A stretch of 64,000 bases of DNA from Cephalotrichum gorgonifer (GCA_900312665.1 ONZQ02000002.1:372001-436000); one strand, 5' to 3'. Shown: positions 21,201 through 33,476, numbered from the stretch's first letter. Notes: generated by a model from the sequence alone, not told the origin. Made by a program: numbers and translations.

Positions 21201-23616
21201 ATGAGTTCACGCAACCCCCGGGACCTCCGATCTGGGGATGATGCTCATAGGCGAGCATCAGTCTCAGGGAGGCTGCGCACTCCCAGTAATAGCAATCTTC
21301 CCCGCCCCCATACCTCCCTGAGGGACCCCCGAATGGTAAGCCAGCCCACCTCGACATACAAACAAGGTCTTTAGGCGCTTTATTGTCTGCTGAGCCGGTC
21401 GCCTTAAGTATCTAACCTGTATAGACCGCCTCCCACCGAGTATCGCAACCCACATACAACCTCTTTACCGGAGAGTCCCAGACCCAGCCCCAGACCGTGT
21501 CGCGACCCGCCTCGAGACATAGCTACGCCCCCGACACTTTGCGCCCCGTCTCCCGCGAGAGCTCCAAGGAGAACATGGCGCCACCAGACGCTCAGGAGTA
21601 CGAGTCCCACCGCCGCTGCATCGAGGAGCTCAAGGCGGAGCTCGGCACGCTGCGCTACTCTCTCAGCACACTGGAGCAGGAAAAGGACATGGCCGAGGCG
21701 CGTCACAGGACCGAGGTGGAGGACCAGCGGCGCCGCGCGCAGGAGGACTTTGAGAAACGGACGGCCGCCGAGGCAGAGAGTGCCAAGATGGCCAGGCAGC
21801 TCGAGTCCGCTCAAGAGGAGCTGCGCGAGGTGCGAGAGGCCGCGGCGGCGGATAAGTCGGCGGCCGAGAGGCGAGTTAGGGAGGCCGAATCCGAGTGTCG
21901 CGTCCTAGGGGAGCAGATCGATGACCTGGCAACCGAGAAGGACGAGATCGCTAGGATTTCCGAGAAGAGGGTCATGGACGTGCAGATGCAGCTCGAAGCT
22001 GCGCAGAGGGCCGTCCAGGAGCTGGAGCAAGAGAGCAGCGCGCGGGAGTCAGTACTACAGACGGCGCAGGCGCAGGTCGCCGACAAGGACGCGCACATCG
22101 GCGAACTCGAAGCCGAGGTCCTCCGGCTCAAGGCGCACACGGGGGATGCCGAGACCATGGCGATTATTAAGCGGGAGCTCACTGAGCAGGTGCAGCACAT
22201 CCGGAAGCTCGAGGCCACGAACCGCGAGCAGCTATCCGAGCTTAGGCACCTGCGGCAGATCCACAAGGCTGTCGAGGTGGTTGAGGAGGAGAAGCGCACT
22301 CTGCAGAGGAAGCTGGCGGCGGCGGAGGTAGTGGAGAGGGAGCTCGCTGAGGCGAGGATACAGCGGCAGCGCCTCGAGGACGAGAGGCGCGCCTGGACGG
22401 CATATCTGGAGTCTGCGGCGGAGGTCGGTAGCGAGGACATGAAGTTCGACTCGCCCGAGGACCTCGCGCGGGCACTGGTTCAGGAGCGCCTCACGTCGGC
22501 CTCGCACATAGAGAAGATGGGGACGCTACAAGCGGATATCGCGACGTACGAGTCGACCATTCGCGCCCTGGAAGACGACAAGGCTCAGCTCAAGGCGGCG
22601 GTCGAGAACGCGAAAACGGTAGCGTCTACGGAGAATGGGGATAAGGCGCGCGCGAGACTAGAGCGGCAGCGAACCCTCGCGGTTAAGGAGGTGGAATATC
22701 TCCGCGCGCAGCTCAAGACTTTCGATTCGGAAGACCTCACCTTCCAGCCGGACCAGTACGACCAGGTTCGCGCGCAGCGTGTCCAGGAGCTTGAGGACCT
22801 CGCGGACAAGTATAGAGCGGAGGTGCAGGCCCTCCACGCGGAACTCACCTCCCTCGAGTCGACTAGCACCCTCCCAGCTCCGAGCGTCAAGCGGCCGCGC
22901 ACCGAGGAGCCCGACGGTGCCGCGCACGAGCAGCTCGGTGTTCTATCCCGCAAGAACCGGACGCTCCAGGACGAGTTATCCTCGTCGCATACGAAGCTTG
23001 CGCTCCTGCAAAAGGAGCTCTCCGTGACGAAGGAGCAGCTCACCTCCGCGAAAAAGCAGAGCAAGGTGCGGATCCTCGCTCTCCGTTCGAACCCCACCTC
23101 CGACTTCGAGGCCATAAAGATGTCGACCCTCACCGCCCTCCGGAAAGAGAACGAAGACCTGTTAGCCCACATGCATGGCCCCTCAGCTGACCACCCCTTC
23201 CCTACTGTGCCCGCCTCGACCCTCGATGCGGCGCAGCGGCAGGTACAGGAGGCCAAGGCCGAGACCGCATCGGCGCTGAAGTCGGCGAGGCGGTTGAAGG
23301 AGGTTTGGACGTCCAAGTCTCTTGAGTTCAAGGAGGCCATCTTCAGCACTTTGGGGTGGACTGTGACATTCATACCCAACGGAAAGATGCGCGTCGAGAG
23401 CGTGTACTGCCCGAGCGTGACGGACGAGCATGAGAACAGTATCGTGTTCGACGGCGAGAAGGGGACGATGAAGGTGGGGGGGGCCCGAGAAGCGAGTTCG
23501 CGGGGAGGATAGCGGATCAGATTGGGTTCTGGGTTAGGGAGAGGGGATGTATACCGGGGTTCCTGGCTGCGTTGACGTTGGAGTTTTACGAGGAGCATTC
23601 GAAGGCGGGGAGGTAG
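21201..23616 (+). CDS. MAD1: Spindle assembly checkpoint protein Mad1, broken by a 1-base shift
   Basis: Exon 1 is 21201-21335, the intron 21336-21424 (GTAAGC/TAG, phase 0), and exon 2 starts at 21425. Nearly the whole protein is coiled coil, as in Mad1, the kinetochore scaffold that recruits Mad2. The C-terminal head is recognisable: WTSKSLEFKEAIFSTLGW, then FDGEKGTMKV. As written, the frame ends at 23512 (740 aa) with an unrelated short tail. The expected Mad1 ending (SEFAGRIADQIGFWVRERG through LEFYEEHSKAGR) is present one base out of frame and stops at 23616. The break is at the eight-G run 23476-23483; nine Gs would give about 775 aa. An intron cannot explain it because the gap is too short. 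Most likely a base-calling error, otherwise a truncated RWD-like head. Confidence 0.9.
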
Positions 23617-24572
23617 GCCTACCCCCCGCCCCCCTCTTCTTTTCTCCCCCCCCCCTTTTTTGCAGGGGTTCATGTATTTATGGGTCTGGTAATATGGGGA
23701 ACCGGTGTATTATGTATACGAGCACAAAGAGTCTTTTTTTTTCGATTGAGATGCCACGCAAGAATACAGCCTTACTGGCGATTTACTTTCGCTTTTTTTC
23801 TCGCACGTTTGACCGCCATCTCTCACCAGGGGGGAAACAGGGGTTGGAGGCGACAGAAGCGAATCGTCGCTTCCATATGAGTCTAAGCTGACTCGCTCCC
23901 TTGGATTCTCCTTGACAACAAACCATAACTCCCTTAACCTCGAAACCTTCGGCTAAGCCAAAGTCACGGAAACCCCGCCCCACCCCGGCGACCCGGCCTC
24001 GGAGTGGGTCTAACAGCCCGGGTTTCCCCGGGAGATCGGGCAGTGACCGGACTACGCTTCCTCCGACGGGGATGAAAAAAGGTACTCTTGGTACGACTAC
24101 TAAAACTTTTTGTCGTGCCTTCAAGCCGCGGGTGGGATATACAGGAACTGGCTGCTCACCTTAATAATAAACTTGCCATTCCTAAATAATTTGGCCTGCA
24201 GGGGAAAAAGGGGGTTGGAGGATGGCGAGATTAACCTTATCTCGTCGCCTACCGTGACCAAAGTATGCTTCACACAGACTTTCCGAATATACCTTCATTC
24301 TGGGCGGTAAGGACGACTTGATTCCATAAAGCAGTAGAGTTCTTGCTGATCTTGGTGTTAAATACATGCCCAGCCATGCGTCCATGTGTCTATCTCCTTT
24401 CTCTCTCTCCACCAAGGCTGGTTCCATCAGATCTATCTCTGTCTCTCACGACCGCTCACTACTTTTGGTTCAGACACCTACTCGTTTCACTCCAAACACT
24501 TACTACTTTCACTTTAAACGTTTATGTCTCTGACTTAAAAAAACGCTCATTTACCCCCATACAGCCGCCATC
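23617..24572. other. Intergenic interval, no gene seen
   Basis: About 950 bases between the end of MAD1 and the next start. It contains homopolymer-rich stretches and a pyrimidine-rich leader just before the ATG at 24573. No tRNA or repeat could be supported. Confidence 0.45.
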
Positions 24573-26654
24573 ATGATGACTGTCCCGCCCAGCACCTATG
24601 CCCAGGAGGGTTCGTCTCGCAGAGAGACCACGCTGACCGCCCCCGCGCGCCTCTCTCCCCTACCTAACCTGAAGATCAGAGACGGAGCTCTGCGTACCCT
24701 GGACGAACTCCATACTCGTGAAGGGGTACGCATGTCATCGACAAAGGCCCAGCGGCGCCTTTACAACTGGCCGGTTGCCCGAGAACCGGCGCGCTGCCTC
24801 GACCTGGCCCGTCCGCGAGAAAAGGACGGGTTCGAGGTAGTCTCCTATTACGGAGGACCAAAGAGTAAGTCTCCTCTTGCTACATCTAATCCAGGAGCAA
24901 GTGTCGACTCACCAAAGCGCGCAGAGCGATATAAAAATCCCGATAAGGGTCAGAAATCCCGTCCCAAAGGCTATACCGCGTCGAGCTTGCCCGGTCCCAG
25001 ACGAAAAAGATACAGTGTTGATGAATGTCCTTTAGCGGCACGGGGCGGGCTCGGGGGGTTTTCGAGGACATCTTTTGACGGGAGTAGGAGCTCCCCCGAT
25101 ACCCTTTCACATTCCGAGGTTGGAGGTCCATCTGATGGGACCTGTTCCCCCGAGTGGGATAATACCGCGTCCTATACACTCACTACCCCCGCATCATACA
25201 CAGCAACTGCCCTCGCCTCATCACGCTCCTCATGGGTTACGGTGCCCAACTCAGACGGGAACACCACCCCTGAGCCCGAGCTCGAGCCCGCGGTCGAGAA
25301 CGAGCCGAAGGCTCGGGCCAAGACCACTGCGGATCAAACAACCCAGCCCCGCGAGAACATTGTGGACATAATAAACCGGAAGCGGGAGCTGCGGCACCGC
25401 GCCTTACTGGAAAAGGGAGAACGACAACGTGTGGAGCGAGAACGTGTGGTGCAGGAGCGGCAAGAACGCGAGCGGCCGGAGACCGCTGCAGTGGAACAGT
25501 CCGAGCCAGTGCCCGAGGAGGCAGATCTCGAGGCGTCCTACGAGACCGGTATCAACAGGCCCGCCTTGTTCAGGAAGGGCCGGGGCGTCAACTACGCGAA
25601 GGCCCGTGTCCTGACCGTCCACTGGGCGACTTCCGGCGACTCGCAGGAACCGCCCCCGGCCGTGCGCGAGCTACGCGCCGTGCTAAGGCGGATATACGGA
25701 TACCGCGTGGCCTCCGTCGCCCTACCAACACACCCGTCCGCGGAGGGGATCCTGGCCGGCTCCCTAGCCGAGCTGGCGAACGCCCCGTTTGAGGACGAGC
25801 AGGAATGGGACCCTTTCCCGCCTGAGAGTGGCGGCGGCAGCGACGGGGCCCCGGTCGACGAAGAAGACAGGAAGCCCAAGAAGACCCTCGTGATCTTCCA
25901 CTACGCGGGGCCCTCCAAGACCTCGGCCACCGGCTTCAAGATCTGCCCGCCGACGTGGCCGTTCCGCAGCCCGCGGGCCGTCATAGACCTGCAGCCGCTG
26001 ATGCGCAAGACGCTCCTGCGCGAGGACCTCGAGTCCGACGCCCTCGTCCTCCTCGACTGCCCGTACGCGTGCGTCAGCGCCGGGAACCCAATGGAGGGTA
26101 AGGAGGTCCTGGCCGCGTCGACCGAGCCCACCGGCTTCTCCCCCAGCACGCCGGCCCGCGACCTGGACTTCACGTGGCGCGTGGCGCACCACCTCTCGTG
26201 CGCGACCACCTCGGTGCACTTCGACACGGCGTACCTCGAGTCCGTGCTCGTGTCGGAGTCCCTGCGCCGGAAGAACCGTCGCGCGGAGCTGGACGAGGAG
26301 GCGGGGCTGAGGATCGGGTGCGGGCCACCGGCGAGGTACATCCGCCTCGCGCCCGTGACCACACCGTGGCAGTACTGGAGGAGGGTGTCGCGGGTCGTCG
26401 AGGCGCCGGGGATGATCGTGGCGAGGTGCGGGCTCTGCAAGGCTCTGAACTGGGTGAACGGGCTCGTCCACAGGTGTACCTGCGGGTATGTGAGGGGCCG
26501 CACGTGGGAGGAAGGGAATGGGGCGTTGGTGCCCGGGGACGTGGAGATGGATGAGATGGTTACTACGTCGTGGCTCGGAGGTGCATCTTATCTGCCGGCT
26601 ATGCGTCGAAGGGGAAGAGACTCATCGCCACCACCGAAGAGTTTGACTTGGTAG
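24573..26654 (+). CDS. Protein with degenerate caspase-like domain and zinc-ribbon tail
   Basis: Single exon, 693 aa, starting with a double ATG. The first about 330 residues are low complexity and basic, with a helical Arg/Glu-rich stretch (about 270-310). From about 345 a caspase/CHAT-like alpha-beta fold pattern is visible: KARVLTVHWAT, a helix ending RRIYGYRV, LVIFHYAGPS (about 440-448), DALVLLDCPYACVSA (around C496), EVLAAS and then DFTWRVAHHLS. In related fungal proteins, as I recall them, the third strand ends YYxGHG, which supplies the catalytic His. Here that position reads AGPS, while the D-C pair of the next strand remains. A Cys cluster closes the protein: C619-x2-C622-x12-C635-x-C637. 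The fold call is by pattern only. If right, this is probably a non-proteolytic member. Confidence 0.65.
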   Translation: MMTVPPSTYAQEGSSRRETTLTAPARLSPLPNLKIRDGALRTLDELHTREGVRMSSTKAQRRLYNWPVAREPARCLDLARPREKDGFEVVSYYGGPKSKSPLATSNPGASVDSPKRAERYKNPDKGQKSRPKGYTASSLPGPRRKRYSVDECPLAARGGLGGFSRTSFDGSRSSPDTLSHSEVGGPSDGTCSPEWDNTASYTLTTPASYTATALASSRSSWVTVPNSDGNTTPEPELEPAVENEPKARAKTTADQTTQPRENIVDIINRKRELRHRALLEKGERQRVERERVVQERQERERPETAAVEQSEPVPEEADLEASYETGINRPALFRKGRGVNYAKARVLTVHWATSGDSQEPPPAVRELRAVLRRIYGYRVASVALPTHPSAEGILAGSLAELANAPFEDEQEWDPFPPESGGGSDGAPVDEEDRKPKKTLVIFHYAGPSKTSATGFKICPPTWPFRSPRAVIDLQPLMRKTLLREDLESDALVLLDCPYACVSAGNPMEGKEVLAASTEPTGFSPSTPARDLDFTWRVAHHLSCATTSVHFDTAYLESVLVSESLRRKNRRAELDEEAGLRIGCGPPARYIRLAPVTTPWQYWRRVSRVVEAPGMIVARCGLCKALNWVNGLVHRCTCGYVRGRTWEEGNGALVPGDVEMDEMVTTSWLGGASYLPAMRRRGRDSSPPPKSLTW

Positions 26655-27537
26655 GGTATATGTAGGAGTTGGGGAATCTGGTTTCGTCTCCATCGTCATT
26701 ATTGTGCGTTAGGAGTTCGGCGTTATCTTTTGAGGAGAAAAGGGGTGACTGTCAGGAAAGGCATATGGGAGATTGTGCCTTATAATATAGTTAACACTGA
26801 ACTTAATAGCATATGCCATATTTATTCCTTGTGCTGTGAAGTCTGAAGGTGCTGTGCCCTGGTAGGGAGACTATGGGCGTTTACTTACCCTTGCTCGAAG
26901 TGAGGTTTCCCTTCGGTTCATCCATCCCTCCTCCACTCATCTCACCACCTCATCAGAGCGAACCCGCGACGAATCGCGAAGCATCCACAGGACAGGTAGA
27001 TACTCTACCAGGCCACAGTTTTCAAAGCTTTGTATTCCATCTTCATACACAATGCAGCTAAGCTATCAAACTGGTCTCAGCTCACACCACTCCAACTCCG
27101 AGCATACACCTCTAACCACACCACACACCACACACCACACACCTCCATTCCACTCCCGCACCCCTTCCCGCCTTCGTCACAAAGGTTATCCCCGGGCTCA
27201 ATATACAAATTTCCCGCTCATCGCCCCGACTCGTGGAATAACCGAGAAAGAGAGAGAAAAAAAAAAAGGCACTATGCAAACGCTAACTCACCCCAAACGA
27301 ACAGGGAGAGAAAACCTCCATCGTCTCCCTCCCTCTCCCCCAAAAAGCCTCTCGCTAAGCTTCTCAAAAAGAAGGAGCCAAAAGAAGTCTCCTTCACCTA
27401 CCCAGCCTCTCTCTCCAAGGGGTGGGGAAAAGAAGAGTAATAAAAAAAGTAAGGAGATAAGACAAAAGGAAACGGTAAGCAAAAAAAAAACACAAAATGA
27501 GCGAAAAAGGCCAGTTTCATCACTTCATGGTAACATT
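26655..27537. other. Intergenic interval with CA-rich and A-rich stretches
   Basis: About 880 bases between convergent genes. It contains an imperfect CA-rich microsatellite around 27113-27147 and several A-rich runs toward 27500, probably the 3' UTR of SYP1. No gene is supported. Confidence 0.5.
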
Positions 27538-30500
27538 TCACCTCACCTCGTACTTCCCACTCACGAGCCTGTACGCCATAGGCACAGCAGTCCACCTCTC
27601 CCCCTCCGCCGCCGCTGTATTTTCCTCATCCGCGAACGGGTCGTCCGCATCCAGCTCCTTCCCCTTCCCCTTGCCCTCCTGTAGTCTCGACACCGACACT
27701 CCAGTGAGCGACTCTGCCGACGTGCCACTAGGCGTATACTCCCACCTCGCCTCGACATGTCCCGGCTTGAGCTCCGCGTTCTCGGCGCCTATCACACGGC
27801 ACACGATCTTCTGCGGCTGCGTCGTGAGTGTGACATCACCTAGGCGCCAGTACACGAGGTGTTTCTCCTTTAGGTGCGTCCCGGATGGTTTGGTCTGTGC
27901 CCCGCTCGCCCTTCCGCCCTCGTACGTTGCAAATATAACAACATTCTGTAGCGCCACTGGCGCCGTGAACCCGCTGCTCGGGTTGAGACAGTACTGCATC
28001 AGCAGCTCGAGCCTCTCGCCCTTGGGCTTCCAGAGCGGCCGAATGAGGAGCGGCGCGTGGGCGGCGAGGTCGATGCCCTCTGGGGACCCGGGCTCGATCC
28101 GGTACGTGAAGGCCGTTGCCGTCTTGGAGAGGTGGGATACGTCGAGGGTGTACTCGTCGTTGCGGTCGGGTAGCGCGTTCTGCACGAAGATCCGGTTAGG
28201 ACCAATAACCTCGAGGTTGGCGAAGTTGTTGATCCGGATCCGGGGGGTTGGTGCTGCTCAAAGGGTCAGTATGCGTCATGGGTAACTAAAAACATCGGTG
28301 ATTTAAACGTACGAGGCTTGGCTGGGTCCTCAGGATTATAACTAAACGCAATCTCACCCCCAATCTTTGCGTTCTTGACGGCGCCATCCTCGAACGAGGC
28401 CGTCATAGTCTCGATAATCGAGGCGTTGAGCCCAGGTTCGGACGACTCAGGGTGCTTCGCCTGGGCTAATGTGCCCAGCGAAGTCCCCGATCGAACAGAC
28501 TGCGAGTCTGACGTGCCCGCAACGCTGGCCTCAGATGCAAGGGCAGCAATCGCCGGTGGCCTCGATGGAGTTGGGTGACTCGAGGGAGGCGAAGGAATCG
28601 AAGGCATCGGGGGCATCGGGGGTGTAACCGGCACAGGGTTGTCAAAGGCGCCATCGCCGTTTGGCGACGTGACGTAGATCGAACTCCGGACGTCCCGCCG
28701 GCCCCTCACGGTGCCCTTGCGTAATGGCATTCCCTGTTGGAGAGCACTCGTCACATTCGAGAGCGCCGCTTTCGCCGCGTCAGGATCATCCTCTGTGACT
28801 GGGGTACTCTGGATGTTAAGATTGAAGAGCCGCTCAGCGTCCTCGTTCGCCTCCCGCTGGGCTTGAGAAATAGGGTCGTTCATCGCTGGAGGAATCGTGA
28901 ACCCCTCGGCGTCCTTCTTCGGGCCCTCGGCAGCCTCCGTGGACTTCGTGTGAGACAGAGGGGCTCCCAGAGAGGCAAGGAACTCCGCCGCCGCATCCGT
29001 GTTGCCATTAGTTGGCGCCGTTGGCGCCGTTGGCGTCGCTGCGGTGGAAAGGTTGGTCATGCTAGAAGCCGGCTTGACGCCGTTGGTGCCAGCATGGCGT
29101 GCGCCGAGGCCGGACTCCTCGGTCGGCTCAGCCTCCTCCGCGGTCTTGTTAGGGAGTTCGGCGAGCGAGGGAAGCTTTCCCGCCGAGGTTAAATCGTTCA
29201 CTGACGCGCGGGGTGAGACGCCGCGACCGTCCCTACTCCGGCTGGTCCTACCAAAGGAGCTCCCAGAACCGAAGGACGGCGCGGTCTTCTGCGTGATGGG
29301 CCCGAAGCCTCCGTGGATACTCTGACGCCGTCGATTGATCATCGTACCTATTCGACTGCGCAATCTCGGCTCTGTATAACTAGTGTTAGTTGCCCGATTT
29401 CTTTTTTTTTTTTTTTTAGGGGGGGGGTGGGTGGAGAGGGGGCAGTTCATACGGGGTGGAGGCTCGTGGCCAGAGGTTTCGCTCATGGCCTCATCATCCC
29501 GAGTGGCAGTAGTAGCAGTAGTAGTAGCCGTCGCAGGAGGTGACAAGTGAGTCTCCGTGGCACTAGGCGGCCTAGCATCCGTCGCACTGGGACGCCCAGT
29601 ATCCACCGTGCTGGGCCGCCTAGACCCTGCCGCCGCCACCGCTGCGGGCTTTCTCTCCGACTTAACCTTCCCATCAGTGACCTTCTTAGAATAGCCCAGT
29701 ATCTCCTTTGACGTATCGATCTCGAGGATGGTCTGGAGCGTCTCCGAAGCGGCGAGCTGGCTCCGCTGGGCCTGATCGCTCTCGTGGGTCAGGAACTGTG
29801 TGAGTAGGTCGCGCAATTGGTTGACGCGCTGCTCATCGAGGACCTGCAGGGTCTCGAAGATAAAGGGTGCCTGGGACTCCCATTGCTGCGAGGCGGAACT
29901 CAGTCTTGTCGCCGCGGCATCGACCTTCTGGGTGCTTGCCCTGGTGCCCTTCCTCGCGAGCTTGTCGGATTTTTCCTGGGCGTCCTCGAGCTCCTTGGCA
30001 ATACTGGCGAGGTTCGTCGCGATGGTCTGCATGTTATGCACTTCCTTCTTCTGGCTGTAGGCGCGAAGGGGATATTCGACATCCTTCTCGATGCGGGAGG
30101 CAAACTGGTGGTGGGAGCTGGCAACGGCGTCGACTAGTTGGAGGATCTTGTTCCATGGGTCCTGGAAGGTGCTGTCGAGGAGTTAGGACAGACATGACTA
30201 AGAGGCATTGAATGACGCGACAAGTGTCAGGCTAAAGGGAGACGTACCCAAGCTCGGATGAAGCGTTCGGGACCTTGAACTGCATCAACCGCCTCAAGCC
30301 CTGGACATATTGCTCCTCGACCTTCCGACGCTCCTAAAGCCATTGTTCCATTAGCTAACGTCGCAACCCTTTGTTTCGCCGCGCGCCTTGTTCAACCGGG
30401 TCGGCCGGCAGAGAGATTTGCCAGACCCCATTGGGCGGCAAATGAGCCAGGTGGTTGGTCGTACCTGCAACCAGTCGGCAATTTCGACATTGATCTTGGT

Positions 30501-30674
30501 GACTCGTTTTACTCGATCATTGAGGGTATGTACTGCCTGAGTTGGCTGGAGGTATGCCTAGATCCCAATTGCGCCATTAGTCACCAGTCATTGTTGGTAG
30601 GGCCTGGACGGCGCATCGGCATGAGGGCCGCTTACCAGCATAGCTGGATACTCCGTTGCTGAGGTCTCAGCCAT
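27538..30674 (-). CDS. SYP1: Endocytic F-BAR/mu-homology adaptor Syp1 (FCHo family)
   Basis: Six exons read 30674-30636, 30557-30465, 30333-30248, 30171-29453, 29371-28313 and 28253-27538 (903 aa). All phases close. The 81-base fourth intron contains no stop and holds a 16-T run. The N-terminal about 260 residues form an F-BAR domain (RRKVEEQYVQGLRRL, SRIEKDVEYPLRAYSQKKE, FETLQVLDEQRVNQLRDLL). A long Ser/Pro/Ala-rich middle follows. The C-terminal part from about 645 (GEIAFSYNPEDPAKP, then NRIFVQNALPDRNDEYTLDV) fits a mu-homology cargo domain ending GKYEVR. Syp1 marks early endocytic sites and binds membrane and cargo. The last acceptor is a GAG/CAG tandem, so isoforms differing by one residue are possible. 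Confidence 0.9.
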
Positions 30675-31753
30675 GGCAGAGACTGGGTGGGGAGGAGGCG
30701 GCTAACGTCGTTGGGCGCCAAGAGCTCGCGGGGTCGGAGGGGTCGTTGCGGGCCTTTCGTAGGGCGTAGGTATCGGGAAGAATTGGGGTGGCGGGTTAGA
30801 CGAAGCGGAGGAGGACGGATGCGCGCATATTCGGTGTTTGGGGTTAGACGGGAGTTGGAGCCGGAGCCGGGAGAGGCGGCGGGATGGCGTTAAGATGTCG
30901 TCACTGATGGATGCTCGGCGAGAGTAAATGTAAGAGATATTTTGGCATGGAGGCGTAGAAAAATGTACAGGAGGGGGTGGGCGGATGATGAAGTCGAGGT
31001 GGTATGTCTGGAGATGGGGAAGAGAGAGAGGTTCCTGGTAGATTTGGTAGAGTAGCCGGCGGCGGGAGGTCGGAGATTTGAACCTTCCTCTCCCAGCCTT
31101 TTCCAAGGTTTGTCCGATTCGGGTAGAGGTGGGTGGGTTCATGGTTGTGTTCATATTGCGGGGCGCGTGCATGGAACTTAAGCTCCACTGGTACCAACGG
31201 CCTGTCAGGCGGGGGGCGTTGTGTTACGTTACCGGGTAATATCAGTAAGTCCGTCAATCAGACGTGCTGAGGCCAGCGCCGACTAGCGGCATCTGGTTGA
31301 GATTTAGTGGTTATGAAATACAGTGTTTTGATACAACTCGTACTGAAAGACATCAAGGTGATACCCACTAATACTTGGCTGGAGCTGCTTAACCCTTTCA
31401 GGCCAAGAAGGAAGGTGGTACTCGTGAGTATCAGCTTCCTGCATTGATGCTCCATACAGTGCCATCCTATGTATCTCTGTCTCACACCCCCGGACCGGGG
31501 GCGGCAGGCGCGACCATCGCTGGGAAAGATTGACCGAGATGGAATCTGCTGAAATACTGTACTTTATGGATGACTATCGTACTTGTAATACTCATGCCAT
31601 CGTTACATGTAGGTGAGGCACGATCCACCAGCCCTACGCCTACAAGCAGGCTTCTAACCCTCCCCGTCACCGGGCCGTAACTAATTCATCTCTACTCTCC
31701 CCGCCCCATCCCGACTTCTTAGATTCAAATAGTCACCCCCTTACCAAAACTCA
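30675..31753. other. SYP1-kinase divergent intergenic region
   Basis: About 1.1 kb holding both promoters. GTAC-rich words recur near 31570. No supported gene. Confidence 0.45.
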
Positions 31754-33289
31754 ATGGCGCCCGACGAGTGGAAGGCCGGTCTTACAGCCTCCGCACGATA
31801 TGAGAACATTGAGCGGATGTAAGCAAAAGAATATATCCGGACAGCTCAGTCAAGGATCAGTCTCTGACAGCTTCTAGAGCGAGTGCTATCACAGCGGGTT
31901 GCCCTGGAAGGGCAGACACCGCCCAGCAAGAAGCATTCAAGCTTGAGAGTCAGGCATTCGATGTCTCACCTACACGGGTATGATGAGGCTGGGTCTGTAC
32001 TCACTCCTGTTCTTAGACAAGCGAGTCTCACAAATCCCTTAGCAAGACTACGATCAAGCCTGCCTTGCCGCCTCCCAGCCATCTCTTCCCCCTCCAGAGC
32101 AGTGCCCGGCCCTCTCGCATCCCTTTCATCACGATCCCACGCCTGGTCTCACGATAGGCCACTACACCAACTGCGTCGAGTTAGACGAAGGCATAACCTC
32201 AACCGTCTACCGCTCCCCCGCCACCGCCGCCACCGCCGACCTTCTCTCACCGGAGAGAGGCTACGCCCTCAAGCTAATCCACCACCACCCTCCGGAACCC
32301 CACAACCCTACCCGCGAAATCAAGACCCTCCAGTCCTGCTCCGGCCATGCGACCATCATCCCCCTCCTTGAGACCTTCCATGATGGGGAAAACCACCTCG
32401 TCCTCGTATTCCCGCTCAAGCCCCTCACGCTTTCCCAGCTGCTTGACGCCGGCGGGCCCCTCCCCGACCCGCAGGTCAGCCGAATCACACGAGATGTGCT
32501 CTCCGCGCTGGAATATATCCACGAGCGCGGGATAGTACATCGGGACCTAAAGCCCTCAGCCGTGCTCCTAGACGGACCTGACGGGCCGGCGTACCTCTCT
32601 GACTTTGGGACGGTATGGCATCCGGAGTTCTCACCCCCTTCCGAGCCTGCGGGTTGGTAACCCCCTCGATGTCTTCCCCCGACCCCCCTTTCAAACCTTT
32701 TCCCAGTGAAAAGACTAACCCCACTTCCGAAGATTCCAAAATCCTAGACATAGGCACAGGCCCATACCGCCCTCCGGACGCCCTGATGGGAAACAAGTCC
32801 TACTCCACGCCCATCGACATCTGGTCCCTCGGCGTCCTCCTCTCTGAACTCGCCTCTCTCTCTCCCCACCCCACCCCCATATTCTCCTCCCCGCCTACCC
32901 ACGAAGACGGAAGCCAGCTAGGTCTCATCCTAAGCATCTTCCGCACGCTAGGGACACCCACCCTCGAGACGTGGCCTGAGGCGGCGGCCTTCCGTACCAG
33001 TCCCTTCGGTATGTGGAGGGTGTTTGAGGCACAGGAGGGCGCGTTCGACGGGGTGAGCGGGACGTTTAGGGAGTTGGTCGTGGGCATGCTGAAGTATGAG
33101 AGCGGGCAGAGGTTAACCGCCAAGCAGGTGAGATTCTTTCCACAGAAAACATTTCCAACCACGAGCTTTTTTTTATCCTGCCCGTCGTCTATGTTTTTCT
33201 CCCATCACTCGACAAAAAGGTTATGCTAACTTCGCTTCGACAAATCCTAGGCGCTTGAACACAAGTGCCTGTCACACGAGCAGAAATGA
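31754..33289 (+). CDS. Csk1/CAK-like serine/threonine protein kinase
   Basis: Five exons: 31754-31818, 31878-31977, 32043-32652, 32733-33127 and 33251-33289 (402 aa). Introns are 59, 65, 80 and 123 bases. Kinase landmarks appear in order: GITSTVYRS in place of a strict Gly loop, YALKLI (catalytic Lys), REIKTL (alpha-C Glu), IVHRDLKPSAVLL, YLSDFGT and YRPPDALMG in the activation segment. IDIWSLGVLLSEL comes next. The Asp of the junction SEPADSKILDIGTGPY is formed across intron 3 with the weak donor GTTGGT, which was chosen because it alone restores the frame. The small C-terminal lobe and sequence style suggest a CDK-activating kinase of the Csk1 type. Substrates cannot be read from sequence. 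It converges on listerin with 187 bases between stops. Confidence 0.85.
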
Positions 33290-33476
33290 AAGTGTAAAAA
33301 AAAGAAAACCTATCTATCTACCATTTTTCCAAACCCCCCAAGGCACCAACAGCCTACCTAGCTCCCAAGAGGGCATACAACCACACCTTGTACCTTGTCA
33401 CCAAGGACATACCACGCCTTTGCTCCCCTCGGCTCCACGGCACATCGCCACCAAATGCACATATAGCCCCGTACCT

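Noticed and set aside
23461..23520. An intron explaining the MAD1 frame change
   Set aside because: The two frames meet within a few bases of the G run, leaving no room for an intron.
23880..24120. GC-rich inverted stretch as a possible tRNA or structured RNA
   Set aside because: No cloverleaf arms or A/B box pair could be made to fit.
24573..26654. Annotating the caspase-like protein as an active metacaspase
   Set aside because: The His motif is replaced and the domain order differs from metacaspases.
27113..27147. CA-rich stretch as a true microsatellite
   Set aside because: The repeat is irregular and short, so it is mentioned only in the interval description.
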